Assembly (NCBI RefSeq): GCF_932526225.1
Contig: NC_064046.1
Span: 2,416,001-2,480,000 of the forward strand
Length of the DNA stretch: 64,000 nucleotides
Direction of reading: 5' to 3'
From: Nematostella vectensis
Lineage: Eukaryota; Cnidaria; Anthozoa; Actiniaria; Edwardsiidae
Numbering within the stretch: the first letter of the stretch is position 1; each line of letters opens with the position of its first letter. Below, in pieces: positions 10,127-21,600 of the stretch. The position numbers and the translations under genes were made by a program. The notes beneath the pieces are model-generated. The model searched no databases, was not told the origin of the DNA, and saw nothing but the letters and a program-made list of their open reading frames with translations.

Positions 10127-10735
10127 GGCAAACAGCGACGTTAGCAGCGGTGCCATATACCCCTCGCTTCCCAGCGACGGCGACGTGCAAAGCTTCCGAC
10201 TCCAGAAAATATGTGACACTCGGTTCTAGACAACGAGATAACGCATCATCGACAGGTGCGGAAGAAGTATAAGCGCGCCTTTGCCGTTACCCATGCTGTG
10301 TCTGTGGCGTCCGGCATCGCTGCAGGGGCGCTTTCCAGTGCCGGGGTGGGGGTCTCTTTGAGTGGGATAGGGGTTCTGATCGGCGGTCCGCTGGCAGGGG
10401 TCGCTGGGCTGGTCGGTGTCGTGGGCGCGGGCGCGGGGGTAGTCTCTAGGGGTCTTACGAGCAAGGTGGCTAAACACGAAGACACGATGGTTTGAGCTGA
10501 TCAGCGAGCTGGTCTCTAAGGCTCTGCAAGACGGGCATATCTCAGACGAAGAGTTTCGGCTAATACTTCAGGAACAAGAGGGATACTACGCGCTCAAGGC
10601 CGCTATCAGAGCTCGACACGGCCTCGCATCGCGTGAGAAAAAAGCAAGAAAGGGCCCTCCCTGGAAACGCGCGAAAAGATGAAAAAGAGGCTGCGAGAAA
10701 TTCGCGAGGAGTTCGGGAGCGAGGTGTTCGAGTAA
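10127..10735 (+). pseudogene. Conserved viral hydrophobic-core protein (V1; frameshifted)
   Basis: This is the V1 counterpart of the intact gene at 41006-41647. A 4-base deletion near 10222 creates a stop (TCTAGA) and a second deletion near 10490 removes about 15 bases. It also lacks an insertion of about 45 bases that V2 carries near 41060-41105. The Gly/Ala/Val-rich central segment remains readable at 10256-10495. Confidence 0.7.
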
Positions 10736-10854
10736 AGCTCAGGTTTAAACGCCACGCCAGCGGCTTTGAATTTACGGCCGAAAAACGGTTATTCCGCGCT
10801 CCGTAGGTTGGCGGCCCTCCTTGTTTTCGCGGCCCTCCCCGACACCATCGCTAT

Positions 10855-10990
10855 TTACCCCAAAAAGTCGTGTACGCGAACCGCGCCCGGCCTACATGAG
10901 CGATTGCCCCAAAAAGTCATGTACGCGAACCGCGCCCGGCCTACATGAGCAATTGCCCTAACTATTTATGTACGTGAAACATTATATGCT
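10855..10990. repeat. Iteron-like 49-bp repeats at the viral right end (V1)
   Basis: Two full and one partial unit of about 49 bp contain TGTACGCGAAC and GGCCTACATGAGC. The last partial unit reads TATGTACGTGAAACATTAT. V2 has the same cores in 47-bp units at 41795-41990. Position at the element end and conservation of the cores suggest a replication or end-recognition role; this is inference. Confidence 0.7.
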
Positions 10991-12472
10991 TGATATATAG
11001 AAGGAGGGTAGGCCGCGCCTCCCAAGCCTAAGATGGGGTTGGGGGGCCCGGGGTCCGCCGCAGCCCCCAGGGGTTTTCACTCAAACCACCCAGTGATTGG
11101 ATCACCCCATCAATCACCCCCATGATTGGATCTAGAGCACTCTGGTTATGAAATTTATTATAAACTGTTGGCCTCGCAGCGACACAGACTTTGTACTGAT
11201 CCAAATTTAATATTTGACCCCTATTTATTCCGTTTCTCGTTCCATTCCATTCCGTTCACTGCTGACGCAGCTCCGTATAGCGTCCGTTTTATTGTTGTCT
11301 TTATTTGGTCATAAGAGCCTTAATGTCTTTATAGTCATTCACATAACACATGACAATGAACCGTTTCTCGTCTTAGGTCGTTTTATGGGTCGAGTGGAGG
11401 CTTCACCCTTTTTGAAGCTGCGACCTCAGCGATAACTGTCACTCAAGTAACAGACCGCGGCAAAAGAATACACACCGCTCACCTCCAGCCTCGATCTACA
11501 AGAACTCCTGTGTCCTAACAAACGAGAGGAGAATGGAGATAAGCATCGCCTTCAGTCCCCATATACTCTGAGTCCCTGTGACATTTTATATAGAGAGGAG
11601 AATGGAAACAAGCTAGTAAAGGACAAATCAGAGTTCAGCTTTAACCTCGATCTATTTGGATCCCTGTGCTTTAAAATAGAAAGAATTTGGGACATATATT
11701 TTCCATGAATTATCGCTTTTACCTCGATCAACAGGGATAACTGTGTCTTTATAAAAGTGATAACAAGTATTTGTATGTATGTGTAGCCGTGCTGGACAGC
11801 GATCTACTGTGTTTACTGTATATAACGAGAGAAATATTAGGCAGCATCTGTGGAACATTTCTTATTAAGATTTTCCTTTTACAACAAATACACTTTGTAA
11901 TATTAAGATTTTAGTTTCCTTTTACAACAAATACATGTCTTAATAATAAACTAGCGTGATATTTTTTAGTTTAGTGCATTAATCCCCATAGGGTCCGGGG
12001 GAGCCATTATCAGTAGGGACGTAGCTGTGCACCCCCACCCCCATCCCCTCAGTTTTATAAATGTCTCTGTATCCCACACTCCAAGTTATTAGAGGTCCTC
12101 TAAGGGCCTGATTTTATTTTATTTTTGAGGGGTAAAGGGTGATCAAGAAAAGTGATTTTCAATAAATCACCATCCTGACTCGCTGCAACAGTACGGCGAA
12201 GTAGTTGGGAACTGTCCCTCCTTCAAAATCAAAATCAGGATTCGAAGGGTTTGTCCGCGGAAGGCCAAGAGCCTTACACATGCTATTGCAGTGGTGATCT
12301 TTCAAGAATATATGGATTCCCATTGGACCAAAGTTTCCTTTTCCATACCGACTCGTAAGTGGGTTAGTATGGATCTGTAATAAAACGAGAATTTTTATTT
12401 AAAAAGTTATCTGTTCTTAATAAAATAAAATATCCAGGGACAAGTATTACTCATTCTTTTACTATCTTTAAC
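10991..12472. other. Right flank of V1 and unique AT-rich host DNA
   Basis: The first 110 bases are G/C-rich with runs of G and C and may still be the element end. From 11100 the DNA is AT-rich. Loosely repeated motifs GAGAGGAGAATGGA and CCTCGATCTA occur between 11480 and 11830, suggesting an old degenerate tandem repeat. I see no gene. Confidence 0.5.
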
Positions 12473-12495
12473 GTGTTGGACATTTACCTGTGGGT

Positions 12496-12697
12496 CAGTG
12501 TAATCATTGTTTACCCCCTGGATATCGCATACGAGTTCCTGGCCGCCTGTGATGTGATACGTGAAGTGGCTGAAAGCCTAAAAAGGAGCCGAGTGTCAGA
12601 CTACATGGCTAATAAAGGGGCACTTCTGAGCCTCGTGTTAACTCTAAAAGACGCACAGACGCCTTTTTCCCATACCTGTTTTTTAAGCAATAGATAA
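12496..12697 (+). CDS. Possible exon of an unrecognised gene
   Basis: The frame from about 12496 is open and reads like a helical protein segment (DIAYEFLAACDVIREVAESL), with base composition more balanced than the flanks. A possible acceptor is GGTCAG ending at 12495; no convincing donor is seen before the stop at 12695. I cannot assign a family and find no partner exon nearby. It may be chance or a gene relic. Confidence 0.2.
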
Positions 12698-12927
12698 GGA
12701 TGAACCTGCAGAATTGTTTTGGTCATTCCCCCCAAAACCACCACCACCACCTTCACCTTGAGAAGTATGCCCAGTCCTCAGGCCTCCTATCTGCCTGAGA
12801 TAATATCCATGATGTTACCTCATCAGCCCCTCCCCACTCGGGAAATAGTGCCCAAGGTGGCACATTACCAGGCCCTCCCATCTTGCCCTGGGAAAAAGCA
12901 TGTTTTTGATCCCACTCCCTTTTGGCT

Positions 12928-15681
12928 TCATGGAACCCTTCACCCGCCTTGGAATAGTGTCAATACATGGGGTGTTACCCTGGGTGTCATGGAACCCTTC
13001 ACCCCCCTTGGAATAGTGTCCATACCTTGAAGGTTACCCTGGGTGTTATGGAACTCTTAACTCCCTTTTGGAATAGTGTCCATACCTGGGGTGTTACCTT
13101 GGGTGTCATGGAACCCTTTACTCCCCCTTGGAATGGTGTCCATACCTGGGGTGTTACCCTGGGTGTCATGGAACCCTTCACTCCCCCTTGGAATAGTGTC
13201 CATACCTGGGGTGTTACCCTGGGTATCATGGAACCCTTCACTCACCCTTGGAATAGTGTCCATACCTGGGGTGTTACCTTGGGTGTCATGGAACCCTTCA
13301 CTCCGCCTTGGAATAGTGTCCATACCTGGGGTGTTACCCTGGGTGTCATGGAACCCTTCACTCCCTTTTGGAATAGTGTCCATACCTGGGGTGTTACTTT
13401 GGGTGTCATGGAACCCTTTACTCCCCCTTGGAATGGTGTCCATACCTGGGGTGTTACCCTGGGTGTCATGGAACCCTTCACCCCCCCTTGGAATGTGTCC
13501 ATACCTGGGGTGTTACCCTGGGTGTCATGGAACCCTTCACCCCCCCTTTGAATAGTGTCCATACCTGGGGTGTTACCCTGGGTGTCATGGAACCCTTCAC
13601 TCCCCCATGGAGTAGTGTCCATACCTGGGGTGTTACCCTGGGTGTCATGGAACCCTTCACTCCGCCTTGGAATAGTGTCAATACCTGGGGTGGTACCCTG
13701 GGTGTCATTGAACCCTTCACTCCCTCCCCCCTTTGAATAGTGTCCATACCTGGGGTGTTACCTTGTGTGTCACCGAACCCTTCATTCCCCTCCCCCCCCC
13801 CCCGTTTGAATAGTGTCATCGAACCCTTCACTCATCCCTTGGAATAGTGTCCGTACCTGGGGTGTTACCCTGGGTGTCATGGAACCCTTCACTCCCCCTT
13901 GGAATGGTGTCCATACCTGGGGTGTTACCCTGGGTGTCATGGAACCCTTCACTCCCCCTTGGAATAGTGTCCATACCTGGGGTGTTACCCTGGGTGTCAT
14001 GGAACCCTTCACTCCCCCTTGGTATAGTGTCCATACCTGGGGTGTTACCTTGGGTGTCATGGAACCCTTCAATCCCCCTTGGAATAGTGTCCATACCTGG
14101 GGTGTTACCCTGGGTGTCATAGAACCCTTCACTATCCCTTGGAATAGTGTCCATACCTGAGGTGTTACCCTGGGTGTCATGGAACCCTTCACTCCCCCTT
14201 GGAATAGTGTCCATACCTGGGGTGTTACCCTGGGTGTCATGGAACCCTTTACTCCCCCCTTGGAATAGTGTCCATACCTGGGGTGTTACCCTGGGTGTCA
14301 TGGAACCCTTGACTCCCCCTTGGAATGTGTCCATACCTGGGGTGTTACCCTGGGTGTCATGGAACCCTTTACTCCCCCTTGGAATGGTGTCCATACCTGG
14401 GGTGTTACCCTGGGTGTCATGGAACCCTTCACTCCCCCTTGGAATAGTGTCCATACCTGGGGTGTTACCCTGGGTGTCATGGAACCCTTCACTCCCCCAT
14501 GGAATAGTGTCCATACCTGGGGTGTTACCCTGGGTGTCATGGAAACCTTCACTCCCCCTTGGAATAGTGTCCATACCTGGGGTGTTACCCTGGGTGTCAT
14601 GGAACCCTTCACTCCCCCTTGGAATAGTGTCCATACCTGGGGTGTTACCCTGGGTGTCATCGAACCCTTCACTCAGCCTTGGAATAGTGTCCATACCTGG
14701 GGTGTTACCCTGGGTGTCATGGAACCCTTCACCCCCCCCTTGGAATAGTGTCAATACCTGGGGTGTTACCCTGGGTGCCATGGAACCCTTTACTCCCCCT
14801 TGGAATGGTGTCCATACCTGGGGTGTTACCCTGGGTGTCATCGAACCCTTCACTCAGCCTTGGAATAGTGTCAATACCTGGGGTGTAACCCTGGGTGTCA
14901 TGGAACCCTTTACTCCCCCTTGGAATGGTGTCCATACCTGGGGTGTTACCCTGGGTGTCATCGAACCCTTCACTCAGCCTTGGAATAGTGTCCATACCTG
15001 GGGTGTTACCCTGGGTGTCATGGAACCCTTCACCCCCCCTTGGAATAGTGTCAATACCTGGGGTGTTACCCTGGGTGTCATGGAACCCTTCACTCCCCCT
15101 TGGAATGGTGTCCATACCTGGGGTGTTACCCTGGGTGTCATGGAACCCTTGACTCCCCCTTGGAATAGTGTCAATACATGGGGTGTTACCCTGGGTGTTA
15201 TGGAACCCTTCACTCCCCCATGGAATAGTGTCCATACCTGGGGTGTTACCCTGGGTGTCATGAAACCCTTCACTCCCCCTTGGAATAGTGTCCATACCTG
15301 GGGTGTTACCTTGGGTGTCATGGAACCCTTCACTCCCTCTTGGAATGGTGTCCATACCTGGGGTGTTACCCTGGGTGTCATGGATCCCTTCACTCCCCCA
15401 TGGAATAGTGTCCATACCTGGGGTGTTACCCTGGGTGTCAGGGAACCCTTCACGCCCCCTTGGAATGTGTCCATACCTGGAGTGTTACCCTGGGTGTCAT
15501 GGAACCCTTCACTACCCCTTGGTATAGTGTCCATACCTGGGGTGTTACCCTGGGTGTCATGGAACCCTTCACCCCCCCTTGCAATGTGTCCATACCTGGG
15601 GTGTTACCCTGGGTGTCATGGAACCCTTCACTCCCCCTTGGAATAGTGTCCATACCTGGGGTGTTACCCTGGGTGTCATGG
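12928..15681. repeat. 60-bp minisatellite (about 46 units)
   Basis: Tandem units of 60 bp with core CATACCTGGGGTGTTACCCT and CATGGAACCCTTCACTCCCC. Most units differ by one to four substitutions; some have 59 or 61 bp, and 13730-13860 is disturbed with a run of C. Because the unit is a multiple of three and lacks stops in most frames, five frames over both strands give long open reading frames of a 20-residue repeat. I regard these as non-coding. Confidence 0.97.
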
Positions 15682-16209
15682 GGCGTCCTGCAGGGACGTT
15701 TCTGCTATGCTTCACATACGACCCCTCAAGAAAAGGCTCCATGACTGCAAACTCCCCGGCCCATGGCCCTCCATTGAACTCGATCAGAAATGCTTCAACA
15801 AATTTGATCTGTTGAACATGTCAAAAAAGGTATTATACATAAAACTTTTTGCAGCTTTGTATCTGGGCTGTGCCCCCTCCCAATATTTAAAAAAATATAC
15901 GAAAATGACATGTAGGGGCGTGGCTATGCCCCCAAATATTTTCTAAATGTTTCTGTATTGTGCCCCTCCAATATTTTGAGGCCTGCTACGGCACTGTGTA
16001 TTGAATTATTTATATTCACATGCAGCAGTCCGAGCATTGAAGGTGGAAAAGGTAGTTCAAAAATGCAGTCAATAATCTCTGGTCTCAGTTTATGTTCAGT
16101 ACAAAATATACTAAAAAAGTCAACTTGTCTCGGGTTCCTTTGAAACAGTACTTGAGCTTTAGCACTCTGGTCTGGCAGAAAAAATGAGAAGCACACAAGA
16201 TGCAGCAAC
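15682..16209. other. Unique spacer between two minisatellites
   Basis: AT-rich DNA with two or three loose copies of GTGCCCCTCCCAATATTT-like sequence (15870-15985). No gene or element end is recognised. Confidence 0.5.
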
Positions 16210-17730
16210 CAGCACTTTTGATAGCGGCTGGGTTCTGGTTAGCAAGGTCTAACTGTGCTACAAACCTGTTTGGTAGTGGCTGGGTTCTGGTTAGCAAGGT
16301 CTAACTGTGCTACAAACCTTTTTGGTAGCGGCTGGGTTCTGGTTAACAAGGTCTTACTGTGATACAACCTTTTTTGGTAGTGGCTGGGTTCTGGTTAACA
16401 AGGTCTTACTGTGATACAACCTTTTTTGGTAGTGGCTGGGTTCTGGTTAACAAGGTCTTACTGTGATACAACCTTTTTTGGTAGTGGCTGGGTTCTGGTA
16501 AGCAAGGTCTTACTGTGCTACAAACCTTTTTGGTATTAGCTGGATTCTGATATACAGGGCTTCTACTCATGTACTACAAACCTTTTTGGTATTAGCTGGA
16601 TTCTGATATACAGGGCTTCTACTCATGTACTACAAACCTTTTTGGTAGTGGCTGGATTCTGATATACAGGGCTTCTACTCATGTACTACAAACCTTTTTG
16701 GTAGTGGCTGGATTCTGATATACAGGGCTTCTACTCATGTACTACAAACCTTTTTGGTAGTGGCTGGATTCTGATATACAGGGCTTCTACTCATGTACTA
16801 CAAACCTTTTTGGTATTAGCTGGGTTCTGGTATACAGGGCTTCTACTCATGTACTACAAACCTTTTTGGTAGTGGCTGGATTCTTATATACAGGGCTTCT
16901 ACTCATGTACTACAAACCTTTTTGGTAGTGGCTGGATTCTGATATACAGGGCTTCTACTCATGTACTACAAACCTTTTTGGTAGTGGCTGGATTCTGATA
17001 TACAGGGCTTCTACTCATGTACTACAAACCGTTTTGGTAGTGGCTGGATTCTGATATACAGGGTTTCTACTCATGTACTACAAACCTTTTTGGTAGTGGC
17101 TGGATTCTGGTATACAGGGCTTCTACTCATGTACTACAAACCTTTTTGGTAGTGGCTGGATTCTGGTATACAGGGCTTCTACTCATGTACTACAAACCTA
17201 TTTGGTAGTGGCTGGATTCTGATATACAGGGCTTCTACTCATGTACTACAAACCTTTTTGGTAGTGGCTGGATTCTGATATACAGGGCTTCTACTCATGT
17301 ACTACAAACCTTTTTGGTAGTGGCTGGATTCTTATATACAGGGCTTCTACTCATGTACTACAAACCTTTTTGGTAGTGGCTGGATTCTGATATACAGGGC
17401 TTCTACTCATGTACTACAAACCTTTTTGGTAGTGGCTGGATTCTGATATACAGGGCTTCTACTCATGTACTACAAACCTTTTTGGTAGTGGCTGGATTCT
17501 GGTATACAGGGTTTCTACTCATGTACTACAAACCTTTTTGGTAGTGGCTGGATTCTGGTATACAGGGTTTCTACTCATGTACTACAAACCTTTTTGGTAG
17601 TGGCTGGATTCTGATATACAGGGCTTCTACTCATGTGCTACAAACCTTTTTGGTAGTGGCTGGATTCTGATATACAGGGTTTCTACTCATGTACTACAAA
17701 CCTTTTTGGTAGTGGCTGGATTCTGGTTAT
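16210..17730. repeat. 53/56-bp minisatellite with two unit subfamilies
   Basis: The first six or so units (16210-16520) are about 53 bp and contain GGGTTCTGGTTAACAAGGTC. The remaining units (about 16520-17730) are 56 bp and contain GGATTCTGATATACAGGGCT followed by TCTACTCATGTACTACAAAC. Both share TTTTTGGTAGTGGCTGG, so the second type arose by replacing the middle of the first and was then amplified. Confidence 0.95.
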
Positions 17731-17849
17731 ATTGTGAAGCAAGATCCTGACACCTGTGCTGCATACGCACATCATTTTCTGCGTCTGTTCGGTTGTTGTC
17801 ACCCTGAAGATCCCGCTTTATCACAACTTTCTGATGAAAAATGACCAAC

Positions 17850-18445
17850 GTAATCAACAACAGCATGAGAACACCATCAGCATCATCATCAGAATCACCA
17901 AAATAATCATGTTATTGAAAATGGTGTGGAAAATCATAATAATAATCAAACATCCTCATTTATCATCACCACCACCAGGCAATGATGACAATAATTATTA
18001 TTATAATCATAATCAGTATTTCCATAATCATCATGATCATACTTATATCATTATCGTTATAATCAACAAAATGAAAATATCATCATAAGTATCATTACCA
18101 TTGTAATCATCATTATCATCATAATCACTATCATCATCATTAGATCATCACCATCCTAATCATCAATAAAGTCTACTATCATCATCATCAACAACAACAT
18201 AGACATCATCATTACCATCATCATTATTGTCATCATCGTCATTATCATAATCATCAACATAGTTTATTGTCAACATCATCTTCAATAGTCTTTATCATCA
18301 TCATCATCATCCTTATTATCAACAAGTATTACTTTTTACTATAATTATCACTATCATCATCATTATCATAATCATAATCACCAACAGAGTAATTAATTAT
18401 CATAATCATCATTATCATCATCACTATCATCACCATCATCCTCAT
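17850..18445. repeat. Degenerate ATC/ATT-rich simple repeat
   Basis: Irregular runs of ATC, AAT and CAT triplets in both phases over about 600 bp. Reading frames through it (Asn/His or Asp-rich) reflect composition only. Confidence 0.9.
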
Positions 18446-18449
18446 GACA

Positions 18450-18625
18450 GACCTGGAAGTCTGAGTGCCTGTATCCATGATGCGCCTGTCTCATGCCTCC
18501 ATTTGCAAACGGACTCAACTCCACAGTGATGATGCTATGACACGGTGTAAATGTGTCAAGACTTTGGTTATACGAGTAGATCTCGACGGCCATTAACTTC
18601 CCACTAGACCCTGATGCCATGATCT
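18450..18625 (-). CDS. Probable alpha-kinase-like exon
   Basis: On the minus strand an exon may start after TATCACAG (complement of about 18626-18633) with ATG at 18620 and continue to CAG|GTCTGT near 18449. It encodes about 57 residues. The segment SPFANGGMRQAHHG resembles the glycine-rich start of the N-lobe in alpha-kinases (PFa.GamR pattern), as in eEF2 kinase and myosin heavy-chain kinases. That match is by pattern only. Beyond the donor the frame runs into the Asp-rich simple repeat, so the exon should end there. No other exon of this gene was found in the window. Confidence 0.4.
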
Positions 18626-18639
18626 CTGTGATAGTCGAA

Positions 18640-21600
18640 AATAAACAGCTTTATTGTAAAACCACGGGTCCTAGGATAGTTTGAGTCCAACACTGATGTC
18701 TGTCTTGTTTGTGTTAAACCACGATGGTAGCGATGGGTACCTTAAAATTTCGCAAGTCTCGCAAAAATTTCGCAAAGTCTCGAAATGTCGGCGTTTTTAT
18801 TCAATAATTTAAATTATGCAGTACATCAAAGTTAACAAACACAATTCCTGGTGTGGATATGGCTGTCAAAGTTGTCAAGAGTCTAATGGTAAATTCTTAT
18901 GTCCCATCATAGAAGTTCCATTATGAATATCTTTTTTTTTTAATAAGAACAATACTCCCACAAGCTTTGTCATGGATGTAACAGCATTCCAAAGATTCAA
19001 AATATATTTAGACTGTTTAGATGCAATACTGTGATTTTTATGTATTGATTTAGTGGCGATTCTCTCCTTCATTGGACCGAATATTCAGAAAAATGTCTGG
19101 AAATTAAAATCCAAAAATATATCTCCTTTCATGAATTACATATTGGTGCACCCCACTTTACCATATAGTGGCCTTGTTGTTGGTGGCCTACTCCCAAATG
19201 AATGCAATGAAGAAAAAACAGATTGAAAATGCTAACTTCTAATTTCAAACCAAACCCTTTCATTGATCTATGTTTGGGGTAGAGAGGAATCAAAGAATAT
19301 CAATTGACTAAAAAATAATCGACGGGAGAGGAGATATAAAGTGAATTGACTCAACTTGAAAGGTTTGGTGAAAAAAATATAACAGTAATGAAAATAATTT
19401 GATTGAGCATTTCTTGACATTTCCCCTTTCCCATTATCTTAACCCTTTCACCACAACAGGCCTCTAAAGAGGCCATGTCTATGCTATCCAAGCTATGTGA
19501 ACACAATTCTATTATTGAAAATCTTGCCCTAAAAAACCCTTCCCCTTAATAAAAGTTCCATTAATGTACATTTGTAAAGCTACATTCTGACACGCTTTGT
19601 TTTTGCGAAGAACAATGGATGAAACAGGATTTCAAAGATGGAATATAGTGTCAGACACAATTTTAGATAAGATGCAATGCTGAAGATTTAATGTACCATT
19701 TTAAGTGGTGATTTTCCATCCCCATGGGAACTAATATCTACAAATATACATCCAGTAATGCATTATATTTTGGTGTTTTGAGAAACCCTGGATCTAACTA
19801 TTCCAATGAAATAAATCTAAACATCTAAAATAAATGTAATGGGCAAGAGACTTGGAAAGAAAATCCTAAAGAGAAAATATAAGTGAAAGTAATAAATGAA
19901 AATTTCTAATTTAAAAATCAAATCTGTTCATTAATTTATTTTTGGCGTAGAGGGGAAATAGCAAAGAGCATCAATTGCATAAAAATAGTCAACAGGGAGA
20001 AGAAAAAGGAAGAAATATGACTCTTCCTTAAATGTTTGAAAAGAAAATATAATAACAATAATGTGATAATTATATTCAGTACTTTTCTAAAATATCCCCT
20101 TTCCCATTATCTTTAGGTTGATAGAAAACTGTTTTCTTTACAGATTTATTATTTAAAAAGCAAAAGTTTGTTTTTAGTTTTATATTATATAAGTATCTTG
20201 TTCTAAAAAAACCTATGAGTGTGTACTGCTGAATCACATAGTAATGAACTAGTCATTTACGCCCCCTCCCTTATGGTCCCGCAGAAGTCAGGGGTTAATG
20301 TGGGGTTTTAGACCACTTTTTAACCAGAATATGTCAAGAGGGGTGGTGGTATTGACTGTTTTTGACTCTTAACTTGGAAACAGGCTTTTATTAAAGTTTA
20401 ATCCCCCACCCTTCTCTGGGACCATGGGTGTGGGGGTATCAAATGACTAGTGAATAAGAACATCCTACTGTTCTCTTCAAGACATGATTTTTAATTCTCA
20501 TGTCTTCCAGTCTTTAGCATTCATATTGGCCCTCAGGTAGTTCCTGTTTCATAAGAGAGTGAAAACAATTATTTATTATTTCTTTCAAAACAATCTTTTT
20601 ATCAAGCCATTTATAATCTAACTAATTTTCCACAACTATTTGAAAAAAAAATAAACACATGAGATGCAAGATGCAGACAATAACAACAATACATATTGAC
20701 AATAGGTTTTTTTTATCCTCGGTAAGGAAAATTTCTCTTGTAAGTTGAAAAAGCTGCTGTATCTTCTAAGGATATGTATCTTCTTAGGACTAAGAGCACA
20801 GGATATAAAGACAAGAAAGGTCTTCTTTAGCAATATTTGACAAATGCAACACGATATTGGTTAGCCTTTATGAAATATCTCAACACAATCAATCTGCCCT
20901 GAAGAAGTCTTATTAAAGACGAATTCCAGTTTTTGTTGTATTGTATTTTATTCAACACAATCAAGAATATAGATAAAACGAAGAATGTCAAAACAAAACC
21001 TGTTATGCTCAAATAATTTGATTACTAAGTTAGGTACTCGCATTCTCAAAGCATACAAAAAGGACAACAAAAAGCCTAATAACTGTCATATCCTCAATAG
21101 ACAATACAAATCGTCGTCCGAAACTCACCTTGCGTTGTTTTTTTTTTTGTTTTGTTTTTTTGGTCGCTTTCTTGTGGTTCTGTTCGCTTTTTAATGTGAA
21201 CTGTTACTTGCTTAAATTTACTAGCTAAAACCAGATAAATCTTGGCGTGAATGAATGTTAGTAGATCTCCTCTAGTTGACTTTATCCTTAGGTCACAAAA
21301 TTTGAGGCAAAATAAATAATCATCGCATAATCGACAAGAACTTTTTTCCTTGCTCCGTGCTTGTATTTAGCCGCCATTTCGGGGCCGAGTGGGGCCTGGG
21401 AGTCGCGTGCTGGCTGGCTGGCGAGTGACACAACAGGGTACCCGCGCGATGACCACAAAAACCAAGTCGCATACCTATACCCTATTTCTATGCCTATGGG
21501 GCTACGCGCGCGGCCTGCGGCCGCGCTTGGCTCCGCTAAAATTTTGTTATTATCCGTGAACATTACTCTTTAAGATGAGGCACAATTTAGAAAATGAAAA

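Larger units (their letters stand above)
6751..10990. mobile_element. Endogenous Polinton/Maverick-like virus fragment V1
   Basis: This 4.2-kb block is collinear with 36852-41990 of element V2 and nearly identical to it by eye. It begins inside the capsid gene near its start and runs to the iteron-like repeats at the right end. It is much richer in G+C than its surroundings. It holds the first 25 codons of the capsid gene, a divergent promoter, and four further genes. The left end is an abrupt junction with the 43-bp minisatellite, without any recognisable terminal repeat. Confidence 0.85.

Noticed and set aside
12967-15646. Open frames up to 499 codons in the 60-bp array
   Set aside because: Open in five frames at once and broken by units of 59 or 61 bp; explained by a stop-free repeat unit.
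21380-21545. G/C-rich block as a gene
   Set aside because: Short frames on both strands without motifs; more like a fragment of a repeat.
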